Positions 9,914 through 18,482 of a stretch of DNA of 64,000 nucleotides are shown here, piece after piece. The stretch is taken from positions 1-64,000 of the forward strand of contig JBBEAM010000009.1 of the NCBI GenBank assembly GCA_040882845.1. Direction: 5' to 3'. Position 1 is the stretch's first letter. Each line of letters opens with the position of its first letter. The notes under the pieces were generated by a model, which was not told the origin of the DNA, made no database searches, and worked only from the letters and a program-made list of their open reading frames with translations. The translations under genes were made by a program, and so were the position numbers. Origin of the DNA: JBBEAM01 sp040882845. Its GTDB lineage: Bacteria > Pseudomonadota > Alphaproteobacteria > Kiloniellales > DSM-21159.

Positions 9914-10132
9914 AGCATTGCTGCCATCGCGAATCGCCGCAGCGCGGGGTGTGGTGCGGCCGCTGCCGGACTGATAAACTCTCGCCCATGAACGCGCTGC
10001 ACTTGACCACGCCGATGCCGCACTCGAAGCAGTTCGAGCTGCTGATCCTCTGTGCCCGAATCGGGTTTAACCCTTAGGTGAAGACAGAGTCTTAAGCGCC
10101 TCTGATCTAACACTTCACCAAAGGATTCCATC

Positions 10133-11515
10133 ATGTCCACACAACCCGAACGCAACACCACCGTGCGCTGGCGGCAGCTCGACGCCCGCCACCATTTCAA
10201 GCCCTTCACCGACAATGCCGAGATGGTCAAGAAGGGCGGCGCCAGGATCATCGAAAAGGCCGACGGCATCACCCTGACCGATTCCGAAGGCAAGCAGCTG
10301 CTCGACGCCATGGCCGGGCTGTGGTGCGTCAACGTCGGCTACGGCCGCGACCGCCTAGCCAAGGCGGCGCACGACCAGATGCTCGAGCTGCCCTACTACA
10401 ACACCTTCTTCAAGACGGCGACGCCGCCGACGGTGGAGCTGGCCGAGAAGCTGGCGGAGATCACGCCGGAGGGCCTGGACCACGTCTTCTTCGGCTCCAG
10501 CGGGTCCGAGGCCAACGACACCGTGGTGCGGATGGTCAAGCGCTACTGGAACGTCAAAGGCAAGAAGGACAAGAAGATCTTCCTGTCGCGCGAGTACGCC
10601 TATCACGGCAGCACCATGGCCTCGGCCAGCCTCGGCGGCATGACGCCGATGCACACCGCCTCCGACCTGCCGCTCGCCGGCTTCGAGCATGTCATGCCGC
10701 CCTACTGGTACGACTACGGCGGCGACATGTCCGCAGAGGATTTCGGCCTCAAGGCGGCGCAGGCTTTTGAGGAGAAGATCCTCGAGCTCGGCGCCGACAA
10801 GGTCGCGGCGATCATCGGCGAGCCGGTGATGGGCGCCGGCGGCGTGATCGTTCCGGCCTCGACCTACTGGCCCGAGGTGCAGCGCATCTGCGAGAAGTAC
10901 GACGTCCTGCTGATCGCCGACGAGGTGATCTGCGGCTTCGGGCGGACCGGCAGCTGGTTCGGCTGCGATACCTACGACATCAAGCCGGACCTGATGCCGA
11001 TGGCCAAGGGCATCACCTCCGGTTACCTGCCCCTGTCGGCGGTGATGGTCGGCAAGAAAGTCGGCGAGACGCTGTTCCACGGCGGCGGCGACTTCGCCCA
11101 CGGCTACACCTACTCCGGCCATCCCGCCTGCTGCGCGGTGGCGATCGAGAACATCAAGATCATGGAGGAGGAAGGCCTGGTCGAGAAGGTCGGCACGGAA
11201 ACCGGCCCCTATCTGCAGGAAAAGCTGCAGGACTTCCTCGACCACCCGCTGGTCGGCGAGGTCCGCGGCGTCGGCCTGCTCGGCGCCATGGAGCTGGTCA
11301 AGGACAAGAAGACCCGCAGCCACTTCGACGATCTCGGCAAGGTCGGCGGCATCTGCCGCGACCACTGCATGGACAACGCCGTGGTGCTGCGCGCCGTGCG
11401 CGACTGTATGGTGATGTCGCCGCCGCTGATCATGGAGAAGCGGGATATCGACGAGATGCTGAATAGGGCCCGCAAGGCGCTCGACGCCACGGCCAAGGAT
11501 CTCGGCGTCATGTAA
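10133..11515 (+). CDS. spuC: Putrescine/polyamine:pyruvate aminotransferase, SpuC-like
   Basis: Class-III PLP aminotransferase of 460 residues. The N-terminus HHFKPFTDNAEMVKKGG and the block FGSSGSEANDTVVRM are typical of SpuC-type putrescine-pyruvate aminotransferases. The Schiff-base lysine is K292 (MAKGITSG), and LIADEVICGFGRTG supplies the cofactor Asp. Putrescine plus pyruvate would give 4-aminobutanal plus alanine. It follows puuA after a 219-bp spacer and ends at a strong terminator. It is clearly a different subfamily from the aminotransferase at 4324. Confidence 0.88.
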   Translation: MSTQPERNTTVRWRQLDARHHFKPFTDNAEMVKKGGARIIEKADGITLTDSEGKQLLDAMAGLWCVNVGYGRDRLAKAAHDQMLELPYYNTFFKTATPPTVELAEKLAEITPEGLDHVFFGSSGSEANDTVVRMVKRYWNVKGKKDKKIFLSREYAYHGSTMASASLGGMTPMHTASDLPLAGFEHVMPPYWYDYGGDMSAEDFGLKAAQAFEEKILELGADKVAAIIGEPVMGAGGVIVPASTYWPEVQRICEKYDVLLIADEVICGFGRTGSWFGCDTYDIKPDLMPMAKGITSGYLPLSAVMVGKKVGETLFHGGGDFAHGYTYSGHPACCAVAIENIKIMEEEGLVEKVGTETGPYLQEKLQDFLDHPLVGEVRGVGLLGAMELVKDKKTRSHFDDLGKVGGICRDHCMDNAVVLRAVRDCMVMSPPLIMEKRDIDEMLNRARKALDATAKDLGVM

Positions 11516-11522
11516 ATAGGGG

Positions 11523-11550
11523 GAGGCGGCGCTTCGCGCGCCGCCTCTTT
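11523..11550 (+). terminator. Rho-independent terminator after spuC
   Basis: A 10-bp stem (GAGGCGGCGC with complement) around a TTCGC loop is followed by TTT, 8 bp after the spuC stop. Confidence 0.8.
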
Positions 11551-11574
11551 CGCCCCGGACTCGAAGAGGCTTCG

Positions 11575-12444
11575 ATGACCGAAATCACCCTGGCTGCCAC
11601 CCAGATGCCCTGCTCCTGGAACATCGAGAAGAATCTCGACCGGGCCGAGGAGCTGGTGCGCGAGGCCGCCGGCGAGGGCGCCCAGGCGATTCTCCTGCAG
11701 GAGCTGTTCGAAACGCCCTACTTCTGCCCCGATCAGAAGCAGGAGCTTTTCGCTCTCGCCAAGCCGCGCAAAGACAACCCGCTTCTCGCGCGCTTCTCGG
11801 AGCTGGCGAGGGAGCTCGAGGTCGTGCTGCCGATTTCCTTCTTCGAACGCGCCAACAACGCCTACTTCAACTCGCTCTGCGTCTTCGACGCCGACGGCCG
11901 CGACCTCGGGCTCTACCGGAAGAGCCACATTCCCGACGGCCCCGGCTATCAGGAGAAGTTCTACTTCAACCCCGGCGACACCGGCTTCAAGACCTTCAAG
12001 ACGCGCTTTGCCACCATCGGCGTCGGCATCTGCTGGGACCAGTGGTTTCCCGAGTGTGCCCGCGCCATGGCGCTGCAGGGCGCCGAGGTGCTGTTCTACC
12101 CCACCGCCATCGGCAACGAGCCGCAGGACCCCTCGCTCGATTCCAAGGACCACTGGCAGCGCGCCATGCAGGGCCATTCGGCATCGAACATGCTGCCGCT
12201 GGTCGCCGCCAACCGGGTCGGCAGCGAGATCTCCGACGCCGCCACCATGAACTTCTACGGCCATTCCTTCATCACCGGCTTCCAGGGCGAGATGCTGGCC
12301 GAGGCCGGGGAAGACCGCGAAGTGATCGCCGCCACGGTCGATCTCGACAGGGCCCGCCTCGCCCGCGCCTCCTGGGGCTTCTTCCGCGACCGCCGGCCGG
12401 AGCTCTACGACCCGCTGCTCACCCTCGACGGCGAGATTTTCTGA
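11575..12444 (+). CDS. aguB: N-carbamoylputrescine amidase
   Basis: Nitrilase-superfamily enzyme of 289 residues that hydrolyses N-carbamoylputrescine to putrescine, CO2 and ammonia, the last step of the agmatine route. The Glu-Lys-Cys triad is visible as E43 (QELFETPYF), K116 (YRKSHIPDGPGYQEKFYF) and C153 (GICWDQWFPE). The FETPYFCP and SHIPDGPGYQEKFYF signatures are characteristic of AguB rather than general nitrilases. No agmatine deiminase is present in the window. It feeds the adjacent putrescine genes. Confidence 0.93.
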   Translation: MTEITLAATQMPCSWNIEKNLDRAEELVREAAGEGAQAILLQELFETPYFCPDQKQELFALAKPRKDNPLLARFSELARELEVVLPISFFERANNAYFNSLCVFDADGRDLGLYRKSHIPDGPGYQEKFYFNPGDTGFKTFKTRFATIGVGICWDQWFPECARAMALQGAEVLFYPTAIGNEPQDPSLDSKDHWQRAMQGHSASNMLPLVAANRVGSEISDAATMNFYGHSFITGFQGEMLAEAGEDREVIAATVDLDRARLARASWGFFRDRRPELYDPLLTLDGEIF

Positions 12445-12519
12445 GCCGCGGTCCCACTGGCGCCGCCGCACCAGCGATTGTAAACTGTGGCGCGAATCAG
12501 CAGACCTGACGGAACGCCT

Positions 12520-13674
12520 ATGCACGCAGTAACCCTTGGCGAGCCGGCGCCGAATTTCTTCGCCGAATCGAACAACAATCCGCGCTTCACCTTCCATTCG
12601 GCGGCCGGGCGCTATGTCGTGCTCAGTTTCATCGGCTCGGCCGGAGACGAGATCGGCAAGCAGGTCGTGTGGGATTGGGCGCGGGTCGCGCCGCAGTTCG
12701 ATTCGGGAAAGATCGCCGTTTTTGCCGTGACCTCCGATCCTCTCGACAAGGAAGAGAACAGGATCGAGACCTCCCATGCCTTCCTTGCCTTCTGGGATTT
12801 CGACCGGGAGATCGCCAAGCTCTATGGGATTCTCAAGCAGGAGGCCGAGGGCGAATCCTACAACTGCTGCAGCGTGATTCTCGACCAGCAGCTGCGCGTG
12901 CTGGCGATCGCGGCGCTGCGCGAGGGCAAGGACCACGTCAAGCGCATCCTGCATTTCATTTCCCAGCAGCCGTCCTGGGGCGGGCAGGCCGAAAGGCTGG
13001 AGAGCTGGGCGCCGGTGCTGATGGTGCCGCGGATCCTGGAGCCGGAGCTCTGCCAGCGGCTGATCGAGGCCTACGAGCAGGGACAGCCGGAGGATTCCGG
13101 TTTCATGCGGGAGGTCAGGGGCCGCACCGTCTCGCACCTCGACCACAGCTTCAAGCGGCGTAGCGACGTGCAGATCCTCGACGAAGAGCTGCGCAGCGCC
13201 TGCCGCACCCGGATCGCGCGGCGCCTTGCGCCGGAGATCGAGCGCGCCTTCCAGTTCAAGGCGACGCATATCGAGCGCTACATCGTCGCCTGCTACGAGG
13301 CCGATGGCGGCGGTTACTTCAAGCCGCACCGCGACAACACCACCAGGGGCACTGCCCACCGGCGCTTCGCCGTCACCATCAATCTCAATGCCGAGGAGTA
13401 CGAGGGCGGCGACCTGCGGTTTCCCGAATACGGCTATCAGACCTATCGCGCGCCGACCGGCGGCGCCGTGGTCTTCTCCTGCTCGCTGATGCATGAGGCG
13501 ACACCGATCACCGAGGGACGGCGCTACTGCACCCTGCCCTTCCTCTACGACGAGGCCGCCGCCGCACTGCGCCGCGAGAACATGCAGTACCTCGGCGAAG
13601 CCCCGCCGATCCCCGGCGAGCGCACCGAGCGGCCGGGCGAGGACGAGCAGCCCCTGCCCTCCGCCTCCGGCTGA
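12520..13674 (+). CDS. Redoxin-like domain fused to 2-oxoglutarate/Fe(II) dioxygenase
   Basis: Two-domain protein of 384 residues. Residues 1-150 follow a peroxiredoxin/AhpC-type thioredoxin fold (GEPAPNFF, then YVVLSFIGSAGDEIGKQ). The peroxidatic Cys normally found near residue 45 is absent, and the only Cys in the domain are C116 and C117. Residues 165-343 form a prolyl-4-hydroxylase-type dioxygenase with the iron ligands H270, D272 (PHRDN) and H325 (LMHEA) and the 2OG-binding Arg in EGRRY. This suggests an Fe/2OG hydroxylase with a catalytically dead redoxin module. The substrate is unknown. The start is the ATG matching the redoxin N-terminus. Confidence 0.85.
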   Translation: MHAVTLGEPAPNFFAESNNNPRFTFHSAAGRYVVLSFIGSAGDEIGKQVVWDWARVAPQFDSGKIAVFAVTSDPLDKEENRIETSHAFLAFWDFDREIAKLYGILKQEAEGESYNCCSVILDQQLRVLAIAALREGKDHVKRILHFISQQPSWGGQAERLESWAPVLMVPRILEPELCQRLIEAYEQGQPEDSGFMREVRGRTVSHLDHSFKRRSDVQILDEELRSACRTRIARRLAPEIERAFQFKATHIERYIVACYEADGGGYFKPHRDNTTRGTAHRRFAVTINLNAEEYEGGDLRFPEYGYQTYRAPTGGAVVFSCSLMHEATPITEGRRYCTLPFLYDEAAAALRRENMQYLGEAPPIPGERTERPGEDEQPLPSASG

Positions 13675-13796
13675 CGGGCCCTTCGGACAGCAAAGCTTTG
13701 CGCAAGGACAGGCTGCGCCGGCTTGCGCCTGGCTGCCCCCGCGCCTATCTTCGCGCCAGCCGAAGAGGCCCTGCTGCCGCAGAGATCGCCACAGGG

Positions 13797-13872
13797 GCCG
13801 ACGTAGCTCAACTGGTAGAGCAACCGCCTTGTAAGCGGTAGGTTGCGGGTTCAAGTCCTGCCGTCGGCACCA
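13797..13872 (+). tRNA. tRNA-Thr(TGT)
   Basis: 76-nt cloverleaf with acceptor GCCGACG paired to CGTCGGC, anticodon TGT in the loop CTTGTAA, T arm GGTTCAAGTCC and encoded CCA. A Type III restriction-modification system starts 150 bp downstream, a common position for acquired DNA. Confidence 0.97.
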
Positions 13873-14021
13873 GCTTCCGGGCCGTCCCGGCTTTCCCGGA
13901 CTCGGCGTTTCGGTGCAGGCTATCGTCCCGGCGGTAGCGGCCGCCGGGATTCGCGCAACGCGAGCTGGAGGATATAGGTGGGGGAGATCGCTGAACGCGC
14001 GGCCGTGGGGGGCATTGCCTG

Positions 14022-15563
14022 ATGCCGATTCTTCACTGGCTGACCCGGAACGAGGACATCCGCAGGGCTCAGCATGTGCCCTATCGGCTCCTGGAGGAGG
14101 TGCCCGAGCACTCCGCGGGCGATCCCACCACCGGCAACATGCTGATCCAGGGCGACAACCTGGAAGCCCTGAAGGCTCTGCTGCCGTTCTACGCCGGCCG
14201 CGTGAAGTGCATCTACATCGACCCTCCTTACAACACCCGCTCGGCCTTCGAGCACTACGATGACAATCTAGAGCATACGCAGTGGCTTTCCATGATGTGG
14301 CCGCGCCTCGAACTACTGCGGGATTTGCTGTCCGAGGATGGCTCGATCTGGGTGTCCATCGACGACAACGAGGGGCATTACCTGAAGGTCATCATGGATG
14401 AGGTGTTCGGTCGTCGGAATTTTGTCGTCAATGTCGTTTGGCAGAAGAGGATTGGCCCGGACAATCGAATACCGTTAGGGGACGCGCACGATCACATCAT
14501 GGTCTACGGTAGAGAGCGGGAGAAATTTCGCAATTCAACGAACCGGATCCCACTTTCCGATAAGCAGCGTGCACAGTTTAAGAACCCGGATAACGATCCG
14601 AGGGGGCCCTGGACATCTTCGTCCAATTTTTCGGCCCAGGGGTATCGACCCAACCAAATGTATGAAATCACGACACCGGGCGGCGCCATTCATAGGCCGC
14701 CGTCCGGACGTTGCTGGGTCACCATCGAGCCTGAGTTCCTCCGCCTAAAAGCGGAGGGCCGAATGTGGTTCGGAAGTGACGGGAAAGGCATGCCTCGAAA
14801 AAAAACGTACCTCAATGAACACGAGGGCCGGATGTCGTGGTCGTGGTGGCCCAACGATGACGTTGGCAATACCCAGGAGTCGAAGAAAGAAATCATCGCA
14901 CTTTTCGGTGAAGATCTCTTTGATACGCCCAAGCCAGAACGCCTCATTGAGCGAATCCTGCACGTTGCCACCAACCCCGGCGACCTCGTGCTCGACTCCT
15001 TCCTTGGGTCCGGCACCACTGCTGCCGTCGCACATAAGATGAAACGCCGATACATCGGCATCGAAATGGGCGAACACGCCGTCACCCATTGCGCGCCGCG
15101 CCTGCGGAAGGTGATCGAAGGCGAACAAGGCGGCATCTCGGAATCTGCCGGCTGGCAGGGTGGCGGCGGATTCCGTTTCTACCACCTCGGCCCGACTGTC
15201 TTCGACGAGGGCGGCCACATCCGCCAGGACATCCGCTTCCCTGTGCTGGCCGCGCATGTCTGGTTCTCGGAGACCGACCTGCCGTGGGACGGCAGTGGCG
15301 ACAGCCCACTGCTCGGCATCAAGGACGGTCGCGCCCACGCGCTGCTCTACAATGGCATTCTTGGCGACAAGAGGCCGGGCGGCGGCAACGTGCTGACCCG
15401 CGCGACCCTCGCCCTGATCCGGGAGGATATCGCCAAGCTGGCGCCGGACTTCGACGGCCCACTGATCGTCTATGGCGAACAATCCCGGCTGACGCCCGCG
15501 ACGCTGGACCGCGAGCGCATCACCTTCAAGCAGACGCCCTACGACGTCAAAGCGCGGGCCTGA
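14022..15563 (+). CDS. mod: Type III restriction-modification system methyltransferase (Mod)
   Basis: Beta-class adenine-N6 DNA methyltransferase of 513 residues; in Type III systems Mod sets sequence specificity for both methylation and cleavage. The catalytic motif DPPYNT is at residues 67-72, with the SAM motif LDSFLGSGTTAA later, at about 323-334. The order DPPY before FxGxG defines the beta class. The segment between them (about residues 125-310) is the target-recognition region and is visibly less GC-rich than the rest. The res gene begins 11 bp downstream. A GGGGGG stretch 9 bp before the ATG serves as the ribosome-binding site. Confidence 0.93.
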   Translation: MPILHWLTRNEDIRRAQHVPYRLLEEVPEHSAGDPTTGNMLIQGDNLEALKALLPFYAGRVKCIYIDPPYNTRSAFEHYDDNLEHTQWLSMMWPRLELLRDLLSEDGSIWVSIDDNEGHYLKVIMDEVFGRRNFVVNVVWQKRIGPDNRIPLGDAHDHIMVYGREREKFRNSTNRIPLSDKQRAQFKNPDNDPRGPWTSSSNFSAQGYRPNQMYEITTPGGAIHRPPSGRCWVTIEPEFLRLKAEGRMWFGSDGKGMPRKKTYLNEHEGRMSWSWWPNDDVGNTQESKKEIIALFGEDLFDTPKPERLIERILHVATNPGDLVLDSFLGSGTTAAVAHKMKRRYIGIEMGEHAVTHCAPRLRKVIEGEQGGISESAGWQGGGGFRFYHLGPTVFDEGGHIRQDIRFPVLAAHVWFSETDLPWDGSGDSPLLGIKDGRAHALLYNGILGDKRPGGGNVLTRATLALIREDIAKLAPDFDGPLIVYGEQSRLTPATLDRERITFKQTPYDVKARA

Positions 15564-15574
15564 GGGGGCATCTG

Positions 15575-18199
15575 ATGAAACTGAAGCAATACCAGACCGA
15601 TACTCACTCTATCCTCCGCCGCTTCTTCGAGGAGGCGCGGGTTGCCGGGCCGACGAACGCCTACGAGAGTATTACGAAAGAAGCCGAACAGGCGAAGCGC
15701 CTCGGCCGCTTTGGCGGAGTTTACACAGCGCTCGAGGGACTACCCGAGGTTCCCTACGTCTGCCTGCGCCTGCCGACCGGCGGCGGCAAGACGATTCTCG
15801 GCGCCCACGCCATCGGCATCGCCCGCGATGCCTGGGTCGAGAAGGACTATCCCATGGTCCTCTGGCTGGTGCCGTCCAATACCATCCGTCTTCAGACGGT
15901 GGAAGCCCTGAGGAGCGCACGACACCCTTACCGCCAGGTGCTGGACGAAACTTTTGATGGGCGCGTGCGTGTCTTCGATATTACCGACTTCAACAACATC
16001 CGGCCCCACGACATTCGCGACCACTGCTGCATCGTAGTTGGAACCATCCAGACACTTCGGGTTAAGAGCACCGAGGGGCGCAAGGTCTATGCCCACAATG
16101 AGAACATGGAGCCGCATTTCACGGCGCTGCCAAAGACATTGCCAGGCCTGGAAACGCTAGAAGGCGGCGGCGTGAAGTTCTCTTTCGCCAACCTGATGCA
16201 CCTGCATCGCCCGCTGATGATCGTGGACGAGGCCCATAATGCGGTTACCGGCCTAACTCGCGAGATGCAGGCGCGCGTCAATCCCTGCGCCATTGTCGAG
16301 TTCACAGCAACGCCGCGCCTCAACTCCAACATCCTTCACAGCGTCTCGGCGCAGGAGCTGAAGCGCGAAGATATGGTCAAGCTTCCGATCATGCTGTCGG
16401 AACACGATAGCTGGGAGAACGCTGTCAACGGCGCCATCGCGTCGCGCGCCGCGCTGGAGGAAACCGCTGAGAAGGACGCCGACTACATTCGACCCATCGT
16501 CCTCTTCCAGGCGCAGCCGAAGGATCAGGAAGTTACGGTCGCGGCGTTGAAGAAGCACCTGATCGAGGTCGAGCAGATTCCCGAAGAGAAAATCGCCGTG
16601 GCCACAGGCGATCAGCGGGAACTCGACGGCATCGACCTCTTCGATCCCAAGTGTGAGATCGAGTACGTGATTACGATCAAGGCGCTGAAGGAAGGCTGGG
16701 ACTGCTCCTTCGCCTACGTCTTCTGCTCCGTCTCGCGCATCAAAAGTGCCGTAGACGTAGAGCAGCTCTTGGGGCGCGTGCTGCGCATGCCCTATGCGAA
16801 GCGGCGCAAAGAGCCCGACCTGAACAAGGCCTACGCCCATCTCTCGGAACCGACCTTCGGCGACGCCGCACGCGCGCTGGCTGACAAGCTGGTGGACATG
16901 GGCTTCGAGGAGGGCGAAGCCTACGACAACATCGAGCCGGCGCAGCACGATCTTGGCGTCGAAGACGGCCTCTTCGGGCCGCGTTCGAAGCCAAAGCCGG
17001 TCTTCAAGCACAAGGTCGCGAAGACGCCAGAATTGATCGAGAAGCTCGGCACGCGCGAAGGGCTGACACTGAGCGAGACGGAAGATGGCCACGTTGAGAT
17101 CGCCGTCTCCGGCCACGTCGATGAGGAGCTGGAAACCGAGATTTCCGCCGCGATTCCGGAGCCGGAACGCAAAGGCCTGGCCGAGGCCGTCGCGAAGTAC
17201 CGCATTGAGTCCTCGAAGGAGCTGTCCCCTGCCGAGCTAGGTACACCGTTCAAAGTGCCGCGCCTCATGGCCGAGATCCAAGGCGCCCTGGAATTCGCCG
17301 ATACCGACCTCTTCATCGAGGACCATGACTGGTCGCTACTCGATCACTCCGCGAAGATGACCGAGGACGAGTTTGCAGTCCGCAAGACTGCCCGCAGCTT
17401 CGAGATCGACCTGGATGGCAAGCGCGTCACCTACCAGTTCGCCAGCGAGGAAGAGCAGCTCACGCTCGATGTCGATGTCGAGGGTTGGACTCAGGAAGCG
17501 CTGGCGCGCTGGCTCGACCGGCAGGTGCGCCAGCCGGACATCAAGCAAGGTGAGCTTCTCAGGTGGCTCAACGAGCTGCTTGACCACCTGAACAACGACC
17601 GCGGCATGCACATCGCAGCGCTGATGCGCTGCAAGTTCATCCTCGCCAGAAAGGTCAAAGACAAGCTCGACTCTGCCCGTCGGGAAGAGCGCGAGAGCGT
17701 CTACCAGCGTCATCTCTTCGCGCCCGAAGCCAAGGTCGAGGTCTCCTTCGAAAACGGCTTCGCCTTCAAGGACGGCATGTATGCCGATCAGAGGCGATAC
17801 AGAGGCCGCTGGAGGCCGCGCAAACACTTCTTGGGGGCTGACCAGCTTCCCACCTTCGACGGCTCTGACGACGGTGAGGAGATCGCCTGTGCCCAGGCTC
17901 TGGACAGCATGGCGGAGGTCGAGTTCTGGATCCGCAATGTCGCCCGGCACCAAGACTCCTTCTGGCTGCCGACGGCCAGAGGTCGGTTCTATCCGGACTT
18001 CGTGGCCCAGCTCACGGACGGCCGCCATCTGGTTGTCGAATACAAAGGCGAGCACCTAGCTGGAAGCCCGGAAACCGCTGAGAAGCGGACTATCGGCCAG
18101 CTCTGGCAGGAGAAGAGCGGCGGCAAGGGCGTCTTCGTGATGGCGCAGAAGGAGATCGACAGCAAAGACGTTCGTCAGCAACTCTTGGCCGCGATCTAG
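15575..18199 (+). CDS. res: Type III restriction enzyme, Res subunit
   Basis: ATP-dependent helicase-nuclease of 874 residues that cleaves unmethylated DNA together with Mod. Walker A PTGGGKT is at 67-73, the DEAH box at 218-221, and motif III FTATPR follows. The C-terminal helicase motifs are IKALKEGWDCS and VEQLLGRVLRMPYAKRR. The PD-ExK nuclease is at the C-terminus, with D808 (YPDFV) and E822-Y-K824. All motifs are intact, so the system is probably active. The ATG at 15575 is chosen because it begins the family N-terminus MKLKQYQ; the frame upstream only shadows mod. A terminator follows. Confidence 0.93.
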   Translation: MKLKQYQTDTHSILRRFFEEARVAGPTNAYESITKEAEQAKRLGRFGGVYTALEGLPEVPYVCLRLPTGGGKTILGAHAIGIARDAWVEKDYPMVLWLVPSNTIRLQTVEALRSARHPYRQVLDETFDGRVRVFDITDFNNIRPHDIRDHCCIVVGTIQTLRVKSTEGRKVYAHNENMEPHFTALPKTLPGLETLEGGGVKFSFANLMHLHRPLMIVDEAHNAVTGLTREMQARVNPCAIVEFTATPRLNSNILHSVSAQELKREDMVKLPIMLSEHDSWENAVNGAIASRAALEETAEKDADYIRPIVLFQAQPKDQEVTVAALKKHLIEVEQIPEEKIAVATGDQRELDGIDLFDPKCEIEYVITIKALKEGWDCSFAYVFCSVSRIKSAVDVEQLLGRVLRMPYAKRRKEPDLNKAYAHLSEPTFGDAARALADKLVDMGFEEGEAYDNIEPAQHDLGVEDGLFGPRSKPKPVFKHKVAKTPELIEKLGTREGLTLSETEDGHVEIAVSGHVDEELETEISAAIPEPERKGLAEAVAKYRIESSKELSPAELGTPFKVPRLMAEIQGALEFADTDLFIEDHDWSLLDHSAKMTEDEFAVRKTARSFEIDLDGKRVTYQFASEEEQLTLDVDVEGWTQEALARWLDRQVRQPDIKQGELLRWLNELLDHLNNDRGMHIAALMRCKFILARKVKDKLDSARREERESVYQRHLFAPEAKVEVSFENGFAFKDGMYADQRRYRGRWRPRKHFLGADQLPTFDGSDDGEEIACAQALDSMAEVEFWIRNVARHQDSFWLPTARGRFYPDFVAQLTDGRHLVVEYKGEHLAGSPETAEKRTIGQLWQEKSGGKGVFVMAQKEIDSKDVRQQLLAAI

Positions 18200-18211
18200 C
18201 CCCCACAACGA

Positions 18212-18240
18212 GAAAGCCCCGCACGAAGGCGGGGCTTTCA
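18212..18240. terminator. Terminator after the Type III RM operon
   Basis: An 11-bp perfect stem (GAAAGCCCCGC with complement) and a 6-nt loop sit 12 bp after the res stop. The T-rich flank on both sides suggests bidirectional use with the small minus-strand gene. Confidence 0.8.
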
Positions 18241-18261
18241 ACGGCGTGATTTTGGCATGGC

Positions 18262-18342
18262 TTACAGGGCAATCGCCAGTCCGAGAAGCAGGACGGCGGC
18301 CACGACGAAGGAAATGCCGAGAACGTTGTTGGTGTGCTGCAT
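18262..18342 (-). CDS. Very small single-pass membrane protein
   Basis: 26-residue reading frame (MQHTNNVLGISFVV then AAVLLLGLAIAL). Residues 9-26 form one hydrophobic transmembrane helix. A good GGAGGG ribosome-binding site lies 6 bp before the ATG, which is the main reason to believe it. No homologue is recognised. It has its own space between the res terminator and the PhnD-like gene, and could be a stress-type small membrane peptide. Confidence 0.45.
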   Translation of the reverse strand: MQHTNNVLGISFVVAAVLLLGLAIAL

Positions 18343-18482
18343 GGAACCCTCCACCGGTGGCACCGCGGCGCGGTGCGTTTCGATATGCGCTAGGTAGACC
18401 TGCGCGGGGCCGCGAGCAAGCGGCGGAAGGACAGTGCTGCACTGCAAAAGCCGCATGGCTGAAAGGCCCGGGATCCGGAGTC

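Noticed and set aside
9988..10077. 29-residue frame upstream of spuC (MNALHLTTPMPHSK...)
   Set aside because: No clear ribosome-binding site or repeated codons typical of a leader peptide; could be chance.
11209..13854. An 881-codon open frame on the minus strand across spuC, aguB and the fusion gene
   Set aside because: It is antisense to three genes with strong motifs and shows only shadow composition.
13873..14021. Attachment-site repeat of tRNA-Thr around the RM operon
   Set aside because: I looked for a copy of the tRNA 3' end (GGTTCAAGTCCTGCC) near 18.2 kb and did not see one; no integrase is present.
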